A DNA stretch of 64,000 nt from Siphonodentalium dalli (GCA_032622095.1 CP136069.1:167332394-167396393), one strand, 5' to 3'; counted from the stretch's first letter, positions 21,590-34,085 are shown. Notes: generated by a model not told the origin, from the sequence alone. Numbers and translations are program-made.

Positions 21590-22060
21590 ATCGATGAGCA
21601 GTTATCCCATCGGAAATGTTCAGATAATAAGTTCAACAAACGATATGCCGTTTGTTGAACTTATTATCTTTCACTCAATCAATTGGGCTCCTTCTGCACT
21701 TTTATTTATCTGTCTGCTTTTATCACCGTAACATCCATCCAAATGAATAATGTACCGTTCCAATGTATACTTTTATAACTGAATGGGTGAATCCATCAGG
21801 TCAGCCACATCGTGGATTCACCTATTATAGTTATACCAAACTACTATCAGGGTGACCCGGAGTGGATACATTGTAACGACCTATTATTCATTTGGATGAC
21901 TGATACGGAGCTAAAAGCAGACGACAGATAAATACGAGTGCAGAAAGAGTCATTTTTTGCGGATAATGTTTAGATAATAAGTTCAACTATGGTCGTTTGT
22001 TGAACTTATTATCTGAACATTTCCTGTGGGAACTATGCATCAATGTTAATCCATGGAATA
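21590..22060. mobile_element. Foldback pair of the 'ataataagttc' family
   Basis: Two copies in inverted orientation meet near 21795. The left half (21590-21790) and right half (21800-22060) share 'gaaatgttcagataataag', 'ctgcac...tttatctgtc' and 'catccaaatgaataat' as complements. Each half also contains its own small palindrome around 'gttgaacttattatct'. Confidence 0.7.
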
Positions 22061-22061
22061 C

Positions 22062-23190
22062 TATAGCACAATTGGTTGTAGAAATAATAGCCATTAAGGT
22101 CATTTATGGATAACCTAAATTTCTGTATTACTTTTCGCTACAGAAATGATAAGAGTATCGAGTGATATCACCACACCTATATATACCGCGTGCTTAATAC
22201 TGTACATGAACAGCTATTCGATGCTTTGTACTATTTAAAAGGGAATGTCTATGTTGCATCATAATTCCGTCTTATATGACTGCCCTGACAATAATCGTAC
22301 TGCTAGCCCTCCGTGTACAAGTACCTATAGATAAATCAACAAGACACGCCCTAACATTTGCAAAGAAATTAAATTAATTGAAACTAAAATCTCAGTGTTC
22401 CTGTCGAAATAATTCAGGAACATGCGGAATGAACCACAGGCCCCTGGGGAAAATTACTAAAATACCAATAGACTATATATATAGCAGTGTAAAGGTTCCA
22501 ACGATCGTTTTTGGCTAAAACCACACCAAAAAACTATCAAAACCCTACTAAATTCAAGAAATCGATGACTGCAGTCAAAATATCATCAGGTGTATCTTAT
22601 TGGCAATAAAATTCCATTTTATTTGACATATAACTCGGCGAAATTGAACGAATCGAAGTCGAGATATCCTATCGCAAACTAGCGAAATCTACCGAAGAAA
22701 TCGGGTCGTCAACCTCCCTGTCCGCCCAGAGGCAATTGACCTAGTTATAGATCAATATTTTCGAGCAATAATTTGTCGAGAACGTGTACTTAAACGTGAT
22801 GACTTAACCTATAAATGACCATATATGTTCCGCAAGTCATTCCGAAGCCATCCATACCTTTTTGTATTTCATCCGATGCGTTTGTGCCCAATTTTCAACT
22901 TTATTCATCAAACAAATTCCAGAAACATTACTAGTATAAGTCCACTATGGGCTAAAATCAGAACCAAATTAGTCCAATATGAACCAATGTCAATATTTAG
23001 GTCCGCTATGAACCTATTTGCCCGAGAATATATAGAAGTAGCATAATAATATAATCAATATATAAAATAGTAGGATATGTCTGTTATGTGCTCGAAGGGC
23101 ACACAAGAGCCATTTGCCCCTAACGCACAAAAGGGGCCGCAGACCCTTCTGATGCTGCATAAAGGCTCCCTTCTGGAGCCTGTTTCAGCT
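22062..23190. other. No gene recognised
   Basis: Mixed sequence with no repeat match. 'ggctcccttctggagcc' near 23165 is a small hairpin. Confidence 0.35.
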
Positions 23191-23199
23191 AGTGTAAAT

Positions 23200-23250
23200 T
23201 CCCATCACCATCGTCATCATCGTCATCATTATCGTCGTCGTCGTCATTCA
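23200..23250. repeat. (CATCGT)n / (CGT)n microsatellite
   Basis: Degenerate CAT/CGT trinucleotide tract, giving spurious His/Arg-rich frames. Confidence 0.85.
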
Positions 23251-23769
23251 ATCTCTACCAGAGCGCACCAGTCATATTTCATTTCTCACTCTGTCACCGG
23301 CTGGGTGCTAGTCTGTGGTTTTCTCTATTTAGGACGGGGGATTTTCAAGACAAAATGGTGAGACCGCGATCGTCCAAAGTCAAATGTCCTATGTGCTTTG
23401 AGAACAATTCCCACAGTAAACACTTATTGGCAGAATGCATAATTAGAGCGGTAGTTTTGTTGATAATTTTCGCACACTTCTTAGCAATATGGCAGCAAGT
23501 TAGGACTCTTGTGTTTGACTTGCCATGAATGTTGTCGTCCATGTGCGTTTTGACTTTTGTGGTGATAAAATGATCGGAGAACCAAATTACACCGTTTCGC
23601 AATAAAGTTCTTTGGTTCTAGAAGGACATTCCCAACTTAAGGTACGAAATAACACACCTGTTGTTCGATATGTTTTGTGCTTAATAAGGCCAACATGTTG
23701 CTCTGTTCTCTTAGTATATATATTTATATCGCGGAAGTCCACCAAACGTGGATAAAATGTCGCCGGTAG

Positions 23770-24322
23770 CACAGGTGGGGGGGGGGGGTCGGAATTTTTT
23801 TTCAGGCACGTATGGCATTTTTTCCCTTCAGATCATTTTTTGTACCCACCCACCCCCACCGCCAATTTTTTTTTCCGTTTTCGGCAGTTTTTTCCGACCA
23901 TTTTTTTACACCCACCCCCCTTTTAACACTAAAACAGAGATTTGCGGGGGGAAATTCACTGTAAACAGCTGTATATGAATGTCTGTGCATACCATTTATC
24001 ATGGATGTTAACATGGACATGTAAATAGGAATGAGTCATTTTGAGGTCATTCGGCCAAAAAAACATGGCTGCCAGCGGCCATCTTGGATTTCAAAATTTG
24101 CAACAAAATACAACACGATAACTGCCTGCAGTCAATTTACCAGTTAGAATTACATTATTTCTCTCATTCAAAGTGGTTTTGAAGCCCAACTCATTGCCAA
24201 AACACTAAAAAAACAAGCAGGAAATTGTTTTTTTTAGTTGCGGAAAAAATTGCTTGTTGATGGCTTTGACCACCCACCCACCCCGGTATACATTTTTCAT
24301 ACCCCCCCCCCCCCCCGGGTAG
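23770..24322. mobile_element. G/C-tract-bounded repeat element, copy 1
   Basis: Bounded by a 12-G run (23777-23788) and a 15-C run (24302-24316). Next to them are 'tttttcaggc' and 'ccacccaccc' words like those of the element at 25797-27016. It contains the core words 'ggctgccagcggccatcttg' once. Non-coding. Ends are approximate. Confidence 0.55.
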
Positions 24323-24431
24323 CAGCGGTCTTACCGTGTCGTCAATGGAGGTAAACCCTACATGGAGTTTGTGGTCATCGTTGTCCTCGTTTCGTCATCC
24401 TCCTCGTCTTTGTCGTCGACACCATCATCAA

Positions 24432-24439
24432 CGTCTTAG

Positions 24440-24472
<33 letters not shown>

Positions 24473-24476
24473 CAGA
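24432..24476. repeat. (ATC)n microsatellite
   Basis: Trinucleotide ATC tract, followed by a (CAA)n stretch to about 24505. Confidence 0.9.
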
Positions 24477-24631
24477 AACCATTAGCAACAACAACAACAA
24501 CAGCAATGCAAACTATTCAATATTGTTTAATTTAAGATTTGTCAATTATGGTCAAAGTCATTATGGCAATATTATCATCGTTGTCCCCAACGTTGACCAT
24601 CTATCTAGCAACGTCCCTGATATATACTCAC

Positions 24632-24904
24632 CTGTGTATTCGCAGATGAATTGAACCTGCCGGTTGCAGGCTGCCAGGTAAGTACACCAGCGATGGATGT
24701 CATATTTGTAGGCGTATGCTCCACACAGGTCCTGGGTGGAGTCTTCTTTCGGTTCATCGGTACACCAATCAAACTCGCTCTTACTGACAACAGTGTTGGT
24801 CCCGTACCAGACGTAATCACTGCTTCCTGATCTCCACATGACTCCAGACCAGAACGTCCTGTGGATCAATTTTGATAAATGCATAGCCTTGGCGAGCTTC
24901 AAAA
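24632..24904 (-). CDS. C-type lectin-like domain exon (C-terminal half)
   Basis: On the minus strand this exon ends at a consensus donor CAG/GTGAGT (24631/24632). It starts after an acceptor at ACGACAG (24905) or, alternatively, GCACACAG (24920). Either choice gives a phase 1-1 exon of 273 or 288 bp, typical of shuffled extracellular modules. The ~90 residues show CTLD features in order: FWSGVMW, YVWYGTNT, FDWCTDEPKED, LCGAYAY, RWCTYLAAC and QFICEYT. The cysteine and tryptophan spacing fits the second half of the fold. The calcium/sugar motif reads EPK rather than EPN or QPD, and no WND follows, so canonical sugar binding is doubtful. The N-terminal half must lie in an upstream exon that I could not find before 26 kb. 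The product is probably secreted or membrane-bound. Confidence 0.75.
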
Positions 24905-24924
24905 CTGTCGTGTGTGGCACTGTG

Positions 24925-25795
24925 TGCAGATTTGGAACGATAACTCTATTTTAATATAATTTTGGAAAGTAGGGTTTGGATCACATGATATATTCAACAG
25001 ACATTGTTTCAAGCTGCAAAACAGAGTTAATTCCCCTCGCAACGCTATTGTTTGATCGCTAACATTTATTATTGAAGTGTTCTGTCAGTTAGAATTCATT
25101 CTGGCTTGATGTAGACACTTTTCAAATGAATATGGACAGTTCAGTTTATCAGAATAATGCAGAATTAATTGTAACATACAAAAGTCTCAAATAAATAAAT
25201 GAGTGATTTCTTCACATTATGTGTAGGTGCTGGCAGCGGTAAGGCCTGCGTAAGGGACTGAACTCTGTAAGTCGATTTTCCGAGTACAATTATATATTTG
25301 TATAGGGGGATGTCGTACTAGAAGCGTGTGATTGTTATTCTAAAAGTAAATTCCAGTGTATTTTCCATAGATAACTATTTGTTTCATGTCTTGTAACATA
25401 TTTTTGGCGGATACGACTCTTTGGGTTACAGTGAAGTAATTCCAATGGATTTTTGTCCAAGAATCGGGAGAGAATTAAAAATATTCTGTGCTCTGGTTGG
25501 TTAGTAGTAGTTTTGATATCTAAACATAAAATTCATGCATTCATGCATTCACCCCTCTTGATATTTCAGATGCCAAACAAAACATTGGCACATTGTAAAG
25601 CACGTGGTTCCTAGTTTGAATTTTGTTTTGGTATGAGGACAAAAATGTCGATATCATTTTCATGCAATTCTGACTCTATAGAGATTATAAAACCGAAATT
25701 TAAAGGTACTTTCCATGCCCGACGATGCTATTTTCGTGAAGAAACTGCCCAGATGCCAATCCTGGTGATCATGTAATCAAGTATATGCTAAAACT
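24925..25795. other. No feature recognised (possible intron)
   Basis: Lies upstream of the lectin-like exon on the minus strand. I searched it by eye for the missing N-terminal CTLD half and found none. Confidence 0.35.
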
Positions 25796-25796
25796 G

Positions 25797-27016
25797 AGGC
25801 CTATCAGGGGGGGGGGTTTGCAAATTTTTTTCCGAACACTAGGCGGGGTGGGGGTGGGTGGGTATTTCAGCAGCCCGACTTACACCTTTTTCCTGGCCCT
25901 GTAATTTTTTTCCTAGAGTCATTTTTCTTCAAACTAATGGGACAAAAGGTTTTAACAATGTTTCTATTGTGTAACAGGTATGCACTTAACCCTTGGTAGG
26001 GAGGTTTGAGTTGATCATCAGTTAATAATGAGGGATGACACCAAGGGGTAATAAAAAGGTCAGCTTGATAAATGTTTTCATCAAGGATCTACCAATGCAC
26101 ATTGACATGGAAAGGCTCAGATTTAAATAGTTCTATTAAATATCATTTATTCAACCTGATATAAATAAAAACATAACTCTTCACTGAACTCTTCAAATAA
26201 AAATAGACTATTCAAAAAAACCATATTAAAATAAAATATAGGTGTTAAAAAAAACTTTGACTGATTTCAACGATATTCGGTATATGGGTCTAGGGTCACC
26301 TCCAGATGGGATCTGTCAAATTTGAATGATTTTCTATAGAAAAAATGGCCACTGGCAGCCTTCTTGGATTTTACTCTTTGTATCACTAAATCATTTAACA
26401 CATCCTGCAGAGCTTATCCCTCATCCGATCATCACCAACCTTCACATATGGATCTTCGGTGTGACCTCTCGATGGGTGCCTACTATTTTTTCCCGAATTT
26501 TGTAAAAAAAAAAAAAAAAGTGGCTGCCAGCGGCCATCTTGGATTTTACTCTTTGTATGACAAAATCCTTTATATTTATATTAGCACACCTTACAGGTCA
26601 CATTTATCATCCAATTGTCACCAAGCTTCATATGTTTCTTCTAAGTGACCTCTGGGTGGGAGCCTCCATTTTTTCCCCAAAATTTGTTAAAACAAACATG
26701 TCCACCAGCAGCCATCTTGGATTTCAAATGTCAATCCATCAGCATACCCTACAGCCCACATTTATTGTAGAATTGTTTTGAAACTTTACAGTCTTTTTAG
26801 TAAATAAAAAGTAGGAATTCTTCTATAAGCATGATACGGAACATTGATCAGGAAAACTGAGTAAAATAGTCATATGAAGTAGTATGGAGGGGGTGGGTCC
26901 CTATCCCAGAATCGGAAATTTTTTTAATTAGGGGGTGGTGGGTACCCAGAGGGCGGAAAAAATTAAAAAGCGCCTAGTGTCCGGAATTTTTTTTTCAGAC
27001 ATTCCCCCTGGGCCTA
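25797..27016. mobile_element. G/C-tract-bounded element with TIRs and 3 core units, copy 2
   Basis: The left end AGGCCTATCAGGGGGG and right end CCCCCTGGGCCTATGG are inverted. Inside, 'ccgaacactaggcgggg' (25832) mirrors 'cgcctagtgtccgg' (26970), so the TIRs are about 40-130 bp and imperfect. Three tandem core units (~180 bp) around 'gccatcttggatttta' occupy about 26335-26780. The same core occurs once in the element at 23.8 kb. Non-coding. Confidence 0.7.
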
Positions 27017-27019
27017 TGG

Positions 27020-27660
27020 GAAATAATTACTTTACTGTAACCTTTAGAAGCTGGTTGATATATTGATGTCCAACGCATCTTTTCGAAATACCAGACGACT
27101 ACCGCGCTTGAACATTTGAAAGCCCTTTATATATTTATCAGCTATATACATATTACAGATTACAAGCGTAAATATATTTTACTAACATGCAGTCTTGTGT
27201 CGATAACAAAGGCATCCACTATATCCGAACGGGGTGACCTTATATAGCTAATAACGATAATAATGACTCTAACTGAATTTTCTCAGAAAGATTTATTTAT
27301 TTTATTTTATCCAGAAATTTATATCTTTGTGTTGTCCAGCTAAACATGCCCGTTATTCCACACAAGTTGAGTTTTTCAAAAACACTCCCACCTGCCTCCC
27401 CGTAACCACGTCCCCCGTATACCATCCATACTGCTATATGTTTACTTTCAATTAAATTCAATATTAATCAATAAATGCACTTTATTCGTTAAACTTAAAT
27501 TTCAGATAGACACTTCTAACCAAATCACCCGTACACGCCTCCCCCGTACCACCCCCCCTATTAGTTTTATTTTCAATATTGTTCAAAAGTTTACCTCTTT
27601 GTTGTGTCCATCTCAGGACATGCCCTTTTCTTCGTAATAGTTACTTTTAACGAAACAACT
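27020..27660. other. No feature recognised
   Basis: AT-rich with C-rich patches near 27380-27560. Two weakly similar blocks ('aaacatgcccgttattcc', 'aggacatgcccttttcttc') suggest an old repeat. Confidence 0.3.
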
Positions 27661-27663
27661 GTT

Positions 27664-27845
27664 CTTGTTTTGTTCTAGTTAGCGCTATTTGCTATATAAT
27701 TTATGTCCGTACGGACACGGCGAGTGTTATTGTTAGCGCTATTAGCTGTATAGGGTCTGTCCATACGGACATAGCTGATATTATTGTCTGCTAATGCGGA
27801 CATAGCGAATGTTAAAATTAGCGATAATATGACCATACGCTATCG
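27664..27845 (+). repeat. Diverged 'gttagcgctatt..tacggacat' tandem repeat
   Basis: About three degenerate units containing 'gttagcgctatt', 'gtatagggtctgtc' and 'atacggacatag'. A further copy lies at 28975-29055. Confidence 0.6.
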
Positions 27846-28970
27846 TAATTAACTAACCACAGCTCAACCACAAGCATAAGCTATGATATATATATATATA
27901 TGTGCCTTTTTTTTAATCTTATAAAAATAACTTCATAGATGCTTATTTCCATCAAATAAGATTCACTTAGACCTTATATCGTGATGTGATTATGATTAAT
28001 TTCACTCCATACATGCATAAGGGTTCATCGAAAGAGTTAGTCCTATAGCTAGCAATTTCGTGTATAAATTAGGTCAATCAAACATCAGGTCATGTGAGAA
28101 ATCAGAGGTTCACAAACAAACTACGAGCTCTCAACTCAGAATTAAAACCTAAGAATTTTTTTTTAAGCCGTCCCTTTTGTACAAATTATTATAGAATATA
28201 AACTCCCAACATCAAACTAAAAGTATTCAAAAATCAAGACTGTTGGTTGTTGTCGAGAGTGGAGTATTTTACTGAAATTAACCATTATATTATTAACGCT
28301 GTGTGCGCAATCCGATTGAGATGTGTACTATACGAAGAAGCTTGTCGATTTCAGAAATGTCATCATGTCGATTTCAACGAAACTCGACGAACAACGTCAT
28401 CATGTAGCTTTCACCATCGACCGAATTCGCGATAACCTGAATGTATCTTCTGCTTTGTTCATAAGTGTGTGTTCCATGTCGATACATGAAAATGGAAGGA
28501 TATCTTAGGATTATCAGATTCACGTATGTACTATGTAATATTAGGATAATTTAAACGCGATATAATAACGTTTTCATGAATCACCGAATTTCGATTCCAG
28601 TATTGTCTCCAGTATCGCCCTGCCAGAGTGATTAAGATTTTCTCATTGGACGCGCGACTTATATTTTAGGCCACTCCATTGCAAATATTTGATAGTCCTT
28701 AATATGTCATAATTGTGTTCTCAATAAAATGTAAACCGCCACTACGAATGAACTTCACTGTGCATAATTCAGATAGTAACTCCCCTCATTTTGGAACGCG
28801 GTAACTGACTGACACACATGTTTATTTCCGATTACGACATTAATGCTTTAAGCCCACCGATCTACTGTGAGACAAAAGTGGTCGCAAAAATTCAAAATAT
28901 GAGCGTCGTATTAGATAATAATAGGTCACAAAATCAGATATAGTCTATATACTACCCAAAGCGTCCAGCT
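27846..28970. other. No gene recognised
   Basis: AT-rich. The short plus-strand frames at 28247-28508 overlap one another and carry no domain. Confidence 0.35.
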
Positions 28971-28974
28971 TTGG

Positions 28975-29060
28975 TTCGTTATTAGCTGTATATATAGGGT
29001 CTGACCGTACGGACATCGCGGATAGTATTGTTAGCGATATTATCTGTATAAATCTGCCAG
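28975..29060 (+). repeat. Copy of the 'tacggacat' repeat
   Basis: 'attagctgtatatatagggt', 'taccgt/tacggacatc' and 'gttagcgatatt' match the block at 27664-27845. Confidence 0.6.
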
Positions 29061-29361
29061 TACTGGCACAGAGGATGAATTTCTTATCGACACAAGCCTG
29101 CTTGTTCGCCAAACATATGTATGCTTGAAGATAGGGATGATCAGGTGATATATTATATGTGGGACAACGATCAGTGTAAACTGGTAGTAAAGTAACATTT
29201 TATTTTAAAGAACTATTTATCGATGTCTGTATTTAAAACATGCTGCATACTATGGGCTGCACATGGTGTTGAAATAGTCCCTATATACACGGCTTTTTTT
29301 ATATCTTCGCAAACTCATTTTCAGATGACGGGGTTTCGTCGTCTAAATTAATGTACGACTA

Positions 29362-30200
29362 GTAGAAAGACCCCTTTCGCATAATGAACGAAGACATATT
29401 ACGAATAGCTATTTGTAGTCGTAATTTTTTCGGACGTTCCAAAAACCTTTTCGCAGAATTGACGACTACGGGTCCCGTTTGTGAGACAATCGTGCTTGCC
29501 ACTCGCCGTAAGGGGATTATGGTTCTGGTGCCGTGATTATTTTGTACTTAATTGTGTTGTTATGAGCTTAGAGCTTTGTGTTTCGCAAGATTCTCGTGTT
29601 TCGCGAGGACGAGTGATTTGATTAACACAAATATATATAAATTAAGCCCACATGGGGATCACACAATTTAAGGACACCTTTCGCTTATTATGAACGACGA
29701 CAAATAATTATTACTAATAGGGTACTACGTCACTAGAATGTGTGTTCTTTCTATTCGTTGTCGTTTTTCCCTATTCCTTGCTATGATTACAGGTTCGGAT
29801 TTTCAACAAAACTCACAAATACACGATATAGTAATACGTTTCTCAGTTTCTCAATGTGGGAGATGACCCTGATATTGTCCTTAAATTTTGATCGCCATGT
29901 GGCCTTGATTTGTATATGTAAGTGGCAATCATATCATTCGTCGTTGTGAAACACGAGACGCTTGCGAAACACAAAACGCTAAGCTGTGACCTGATAACAG
30001 CATAATTAAGTACAAAATAATCACGACACGCAGTCCCTTAATACCCTTACTTCGAGTAGCAAGCACGATTGTCTCACAAACGGACTCGTTGGCGTTAATT
30101 CTGCGAAAAGGTTTTGGACCGTCCGAAAAAATTACGACAGCTATTCGTAATAATTATCTGTTGTCAATCAAAATTCGAAAAGTGCCTATAGCACACATTA
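29362..30200. mobile_element. Foldback element with ~220-bp inverted arms
   Basis: Left arm about 29362-29612 and right arm about 29945-30200 are inverted. Shared words include 'gtcgtaattttttcggacg', 'ccttttcgcagaatt', 'gtgagacaatcgtgcttgc' and 'gattattttgtacttaatt'. A third copy of the outer end ('acctttcgcttattatgaac') lies inside at about 29672, so another end was captured or nested. No coding frame and no clear target duplication. Confidence 0.75.
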
Positions 30201-30434
30201 CGACACATACAATATTAACACTAACAATTTTTTCGTCATTCCGAAATATTGATTGATGATATCAGCTTGACTCGTCTGTTGCATCCTGTGAAACTGCATT
30301 CCAAACTTTTGGCAGCAGGCTGTTTGGTCTATTGTCGCCCAGTCACGAATGATGGCATAACGCACAGCATCTGCATGTAGGTGGAGAACAGAAGTTTTGT
30401 TTTACTCTCGTCGTATAAGAGTCATAATTAGAAA
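30201..30434. other. No feature recognised
   Basis: Spacer between the foldback and the 31-bp minisatellite. Confidence 0.3.
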
Positions 30435-30435
30435 A

Positions 30436-33400
30436 TTAGGACGTGAGTCGACATGTATCATTGGCTTTCGGACTTAATCGACACGTATCCTTGGATTTAG
30501 GACGTGAATCGACATGTATCATTGGCTTTCGGACTGAATCGACATGTATCATTTGATTTAGGACGTGAATCGACATGTATCATTTGATTTAGGACGTGAG
30601 TCGACATGTATCATTTCATTTAGGACGTGAATCGACATGTATTATTTCATTTAGGACGTGAATCGACATACATCATTGGCTTTCGGACTGAATCGACATG
30701 TATCATTTATTTAGGACGTGAATCGACATGTATCATTTGATTCAGGACGTGAGTCGACATGTATCATTTGATTTAGGACGTGAGTCGACATGTATCATTT
30801 CATTTAGGACGTGAATCGACATGTATCATTTCATTTAGGATGTGAATCGACATGTATCATTTCATTTAGGATGTGAATTGACATGCATCATTGGATTTAG
30901 TACGTGAATCGACATGTATCATTGTATTTAGGACGTGAATCGACATGTATCATTGTATTTATGACGTGAATAGACATGTATCATTGTATTTAGGACGTGA
31001 ATCAACATGTATCATTTGATTTAGGATGTGAATCGATATGTATCATTTGATTTAGGACGTGAGTCGACATGTATCATGTGATTTAGGACGTGAGTCGACA
31101 TGTATCATTTCATTTAGGACGTGAGTCGACATGTATCATTTCATTTAGGACGTGAGTCGACATGTATCATTTCATTTAGGACGTGAATCGACATGTATCA
31201 TTTCATTTAGGATGTGAATCGACATGTATCATTTCATTTAGGATGTGAATCGACCTGCATCATTGGATATAGGATGAGAATCGACATGTATCATTTCATT
31301 TAGGACGTGAAACGACATGTATCATTGGATATAGGATGTGAATTGACATGTATCATTTGATGTAGGATGTGAATCGACATGTATCATTGGATTTAGGACG
31401 TGAACCGACATGTATCATTGGCTTTCGGACTGAATCGAGATGTATAATTTGATATATGATGTGAATCGACATGTATCATTGGATTTAGGACGTGAACCGA
31501 CATGTATCATTTGATTTAGGACGTGAATCGACATGTATCATTTGATTTAGGACGTGAATCGACATGTATCATTTGATATAGGATGTGAATTAACATGTAT
31601 TATTTGATTTAGGACGTGAATCGACATGTATCATTTGATGTAGGACGTGAATCGACATGTATCATTGGATTTAGGACGTGAATTGACATGTATCATTTGA
31701 TTTAGGATGTGAATCGACATGTATCATTTGATTTAGGACGTGAATCGACATGTATCATTTGATATAGGATGTGAATTAACATGTATCATTTCATTTAGGA
31801 CGTGAATCGACATGTATCATTTGATTTAGGATGTGAATCGACATGTATCATTTGATTTAGGACGTGAGTCGACATGTATCATTTCATTTAGGACGTGAAT
31901 CGACATGTATCATTTCATTTAGGATGTGAATCGACATGTATCATTTCATTTAGGATGTGAATCGACATGCATCATTGGATATAGGATGAGAATCGACATG
32001 TATCATTTCATTTAGGACGTGAAACGACATGTATCATTGGATATAGGATGTGAATTAACATGTATCATTTGATGTACGATGTGAATCGACATGTATCATT
32101 TGATGTACGATGTGAATCGACATGTATCATTGGATTTAGGACGTGAACCGACATGTATCATTGGCTTTCGGACTGAATCGACATGTATAATTTGATATAT
32201 GATGTGAATCGACATGTATCATTGGATTTAGGACGTGAACCGACATGTATCATTTGATTTAGGACGTGAATCGACATGTATCATTTGATTTAGGACGTGA
32301 ATCGACATGTATCATTTGATATAGGATGTGAATTAACATGTATCATTTGATTTAGGACGTGAATCGACATGTATCATTTGATTTAGGACGTGAATCGACA
32401 TGTATCATTGGATTTAGGACGTGAATCGACATGGATCATTTGATTTAGGACGTGAATCGACATGTATCATTTGATTTAGGACGTGAATCGACATGTATCA
32501 TTTGATATAGGATGTGAATTAACATGTATCATTTCATTTAGGACGTGAATCGACATGTATCATTTGATTTAGGATGTGAATCGACATGTATCATTTGATT
32601 TAGGACGTGAATCGACATGTATCATTTGATATAGGATGTGAATTAACATGTATCATTTCATTTAGGACGTGAATCGACATGTATCATTTCATTTAGGACG
32701 TGAATCGACATGTATCATTTGATTTAGGACGTGAATCGACATGTATCATTGGATATAGGACGTGAATCTACATGTATCATTGGATTTAGGACGTGAATCG
32801 ACATGTATCATTTTATTTAGGACGTGAGTCGACATGTATCATTTGATTTAGGACGTGAATCGACATGTATCATTTGATTTAGGACGTGAATTGACATGTA
32901 TCATTTCATTTAGGACGTGAGTCGACATGTATCATTTGATTTAGGACGTGAATCGACATGTATCATTGGATATAGGACGTGAATCTACATGTATCATTGG
33001 ATTTAGGACGTGAATCGACATGTATCATTTCATTTAGGACGTGAGTCGACATGTATCATTTGATTTAGGACGTGAATCGACATGTATCATTGGATTTAGG
33101 ATGTGAATCGACATCTATCATTGGATTTAGGACGTGAACCGACATGTATCATTGGCTTTCGGACTGAATCGACATGTATCATTTGATATATGATGTGAAT
33201 CGACATGTATCATTGGATTTAGGACGTGAACCGACATGTATCATTTGATTTAGGACGTGAATCGACATGTATCATTTCATTTAGGACGTGAATCGACATG
33301 TATCATTGGATTTAGGACGTGAATCGACATATATCATTTGATTTAGGACGTGAATCGACATGCATCATTGGATTTAGGACGTGAATCTACATGTATCATT

Positions 33401-33478
33401 GGATTTAGGACGTGAATTGACTTGTATCATTGTATTTAGGACGTGAATCGACATGTATCATTGGCTTTGGGACGTGAA
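30436..33478. repeat. 31-bp minisatellite, about 98 copies, with higher-order repeats
   Basis: The monomer reads roughly 'ttaggacgtgaatcgacatg' followed by 'tatcatttgat', 31 bp. Variants differ at a few positions (cattt/catgg/catat, aatc/agtc/aacc). A distinct shortened variant, 'ggctttcggactgaatcgac', recurs near 30525, 30680, 31420, 32160 and 33145. A multi-monomer block with the rare words 'ggatgagaatcg' and 'cgtgaaacgac' occurs at 31271 and again at 31983, about 712 bp later, close to 23 monomers. There are no unique spacers. Confidence 0.95.
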
Positions 33479-33479
33479 T

Positions 33480-33934
33480 AGTCGTATCTATCTCTTCAGA
33501 GCTACGGTGAAATCACGTTTTGTTATTTCGCTCTGGGTTCCGTTGTTTCACTGAAGGGCTTGATACTAACACGAGCTGTCAAGGTTGATCAAGTGATCAT
33601 TGCGTGTACGCTATCCGCTAGCCAATCAAAAGCGACGAATTTATGACGGAACGTGAGCAATCGATAATTCTATTTTTGAGTCGCAGCTTTACGCCTAGGC
33701 TCTTTACTGTTTGTAAACACTGACACGTGCGCTCTTTAACTAAGTACAGTTAATGATTTAATTAATTAAAACTTAACTTATCAACTTTGGGCCTCTATAA
33801 AATAAGATGCATATAATAAAAAGAATATCTACATTTTTTTCGTGCCTTGAAAGAAATACCCGTGAAAACTCGATATTTCTTCCAAGAAACTCATGAGATA
33901 TTTCGGTATTCAAACAAAAACTGTAGGTCTTCTC
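33480..33934. other. Non-repeat spacer inside the 31-bp satellite domain
   Basis: About 450 bp of unique-looking sequence separates the main array from a short tail of related monomers. No gene seen. Confidence 0.4.
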
Positions 33935-34085
33935 TATGTATCATTGGATATATTTAGGACGTGAATCAACATGTATCATTGGGTTTCGGGCGTGACTCGA
34001 CATATATCATTGGGTCTAGGACGTGAATAAACATGTATCATTGGGTTTCGTGTGTGTATCGACATGCATCATTTGATTTCGATCT
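33935..34085. repeat. Outlying 31-bp satellite monomers
   Basis: Four to five diverged copies ('ggacgtgaatcaacatgtat', 'gggcgtgactcgacatatat', 'ggacgtgaataaacatgtat') lie beyond the 450-bp spacer. Confidence 0.85.

Noticed and set aside
28247-28508. Cysteine-containing short frames as a secreted peptide gene
   Set aside because: Two frames overlap, there is no signal peptide and no splice context.
30436-33478. CRISPR-like array of ~30-bp repeats
   Set aside because: The repeats are directly adjacent with no unique spacers, vary in sequence, and lie in eukaryotic-looking DNA; this is a minisatellite.
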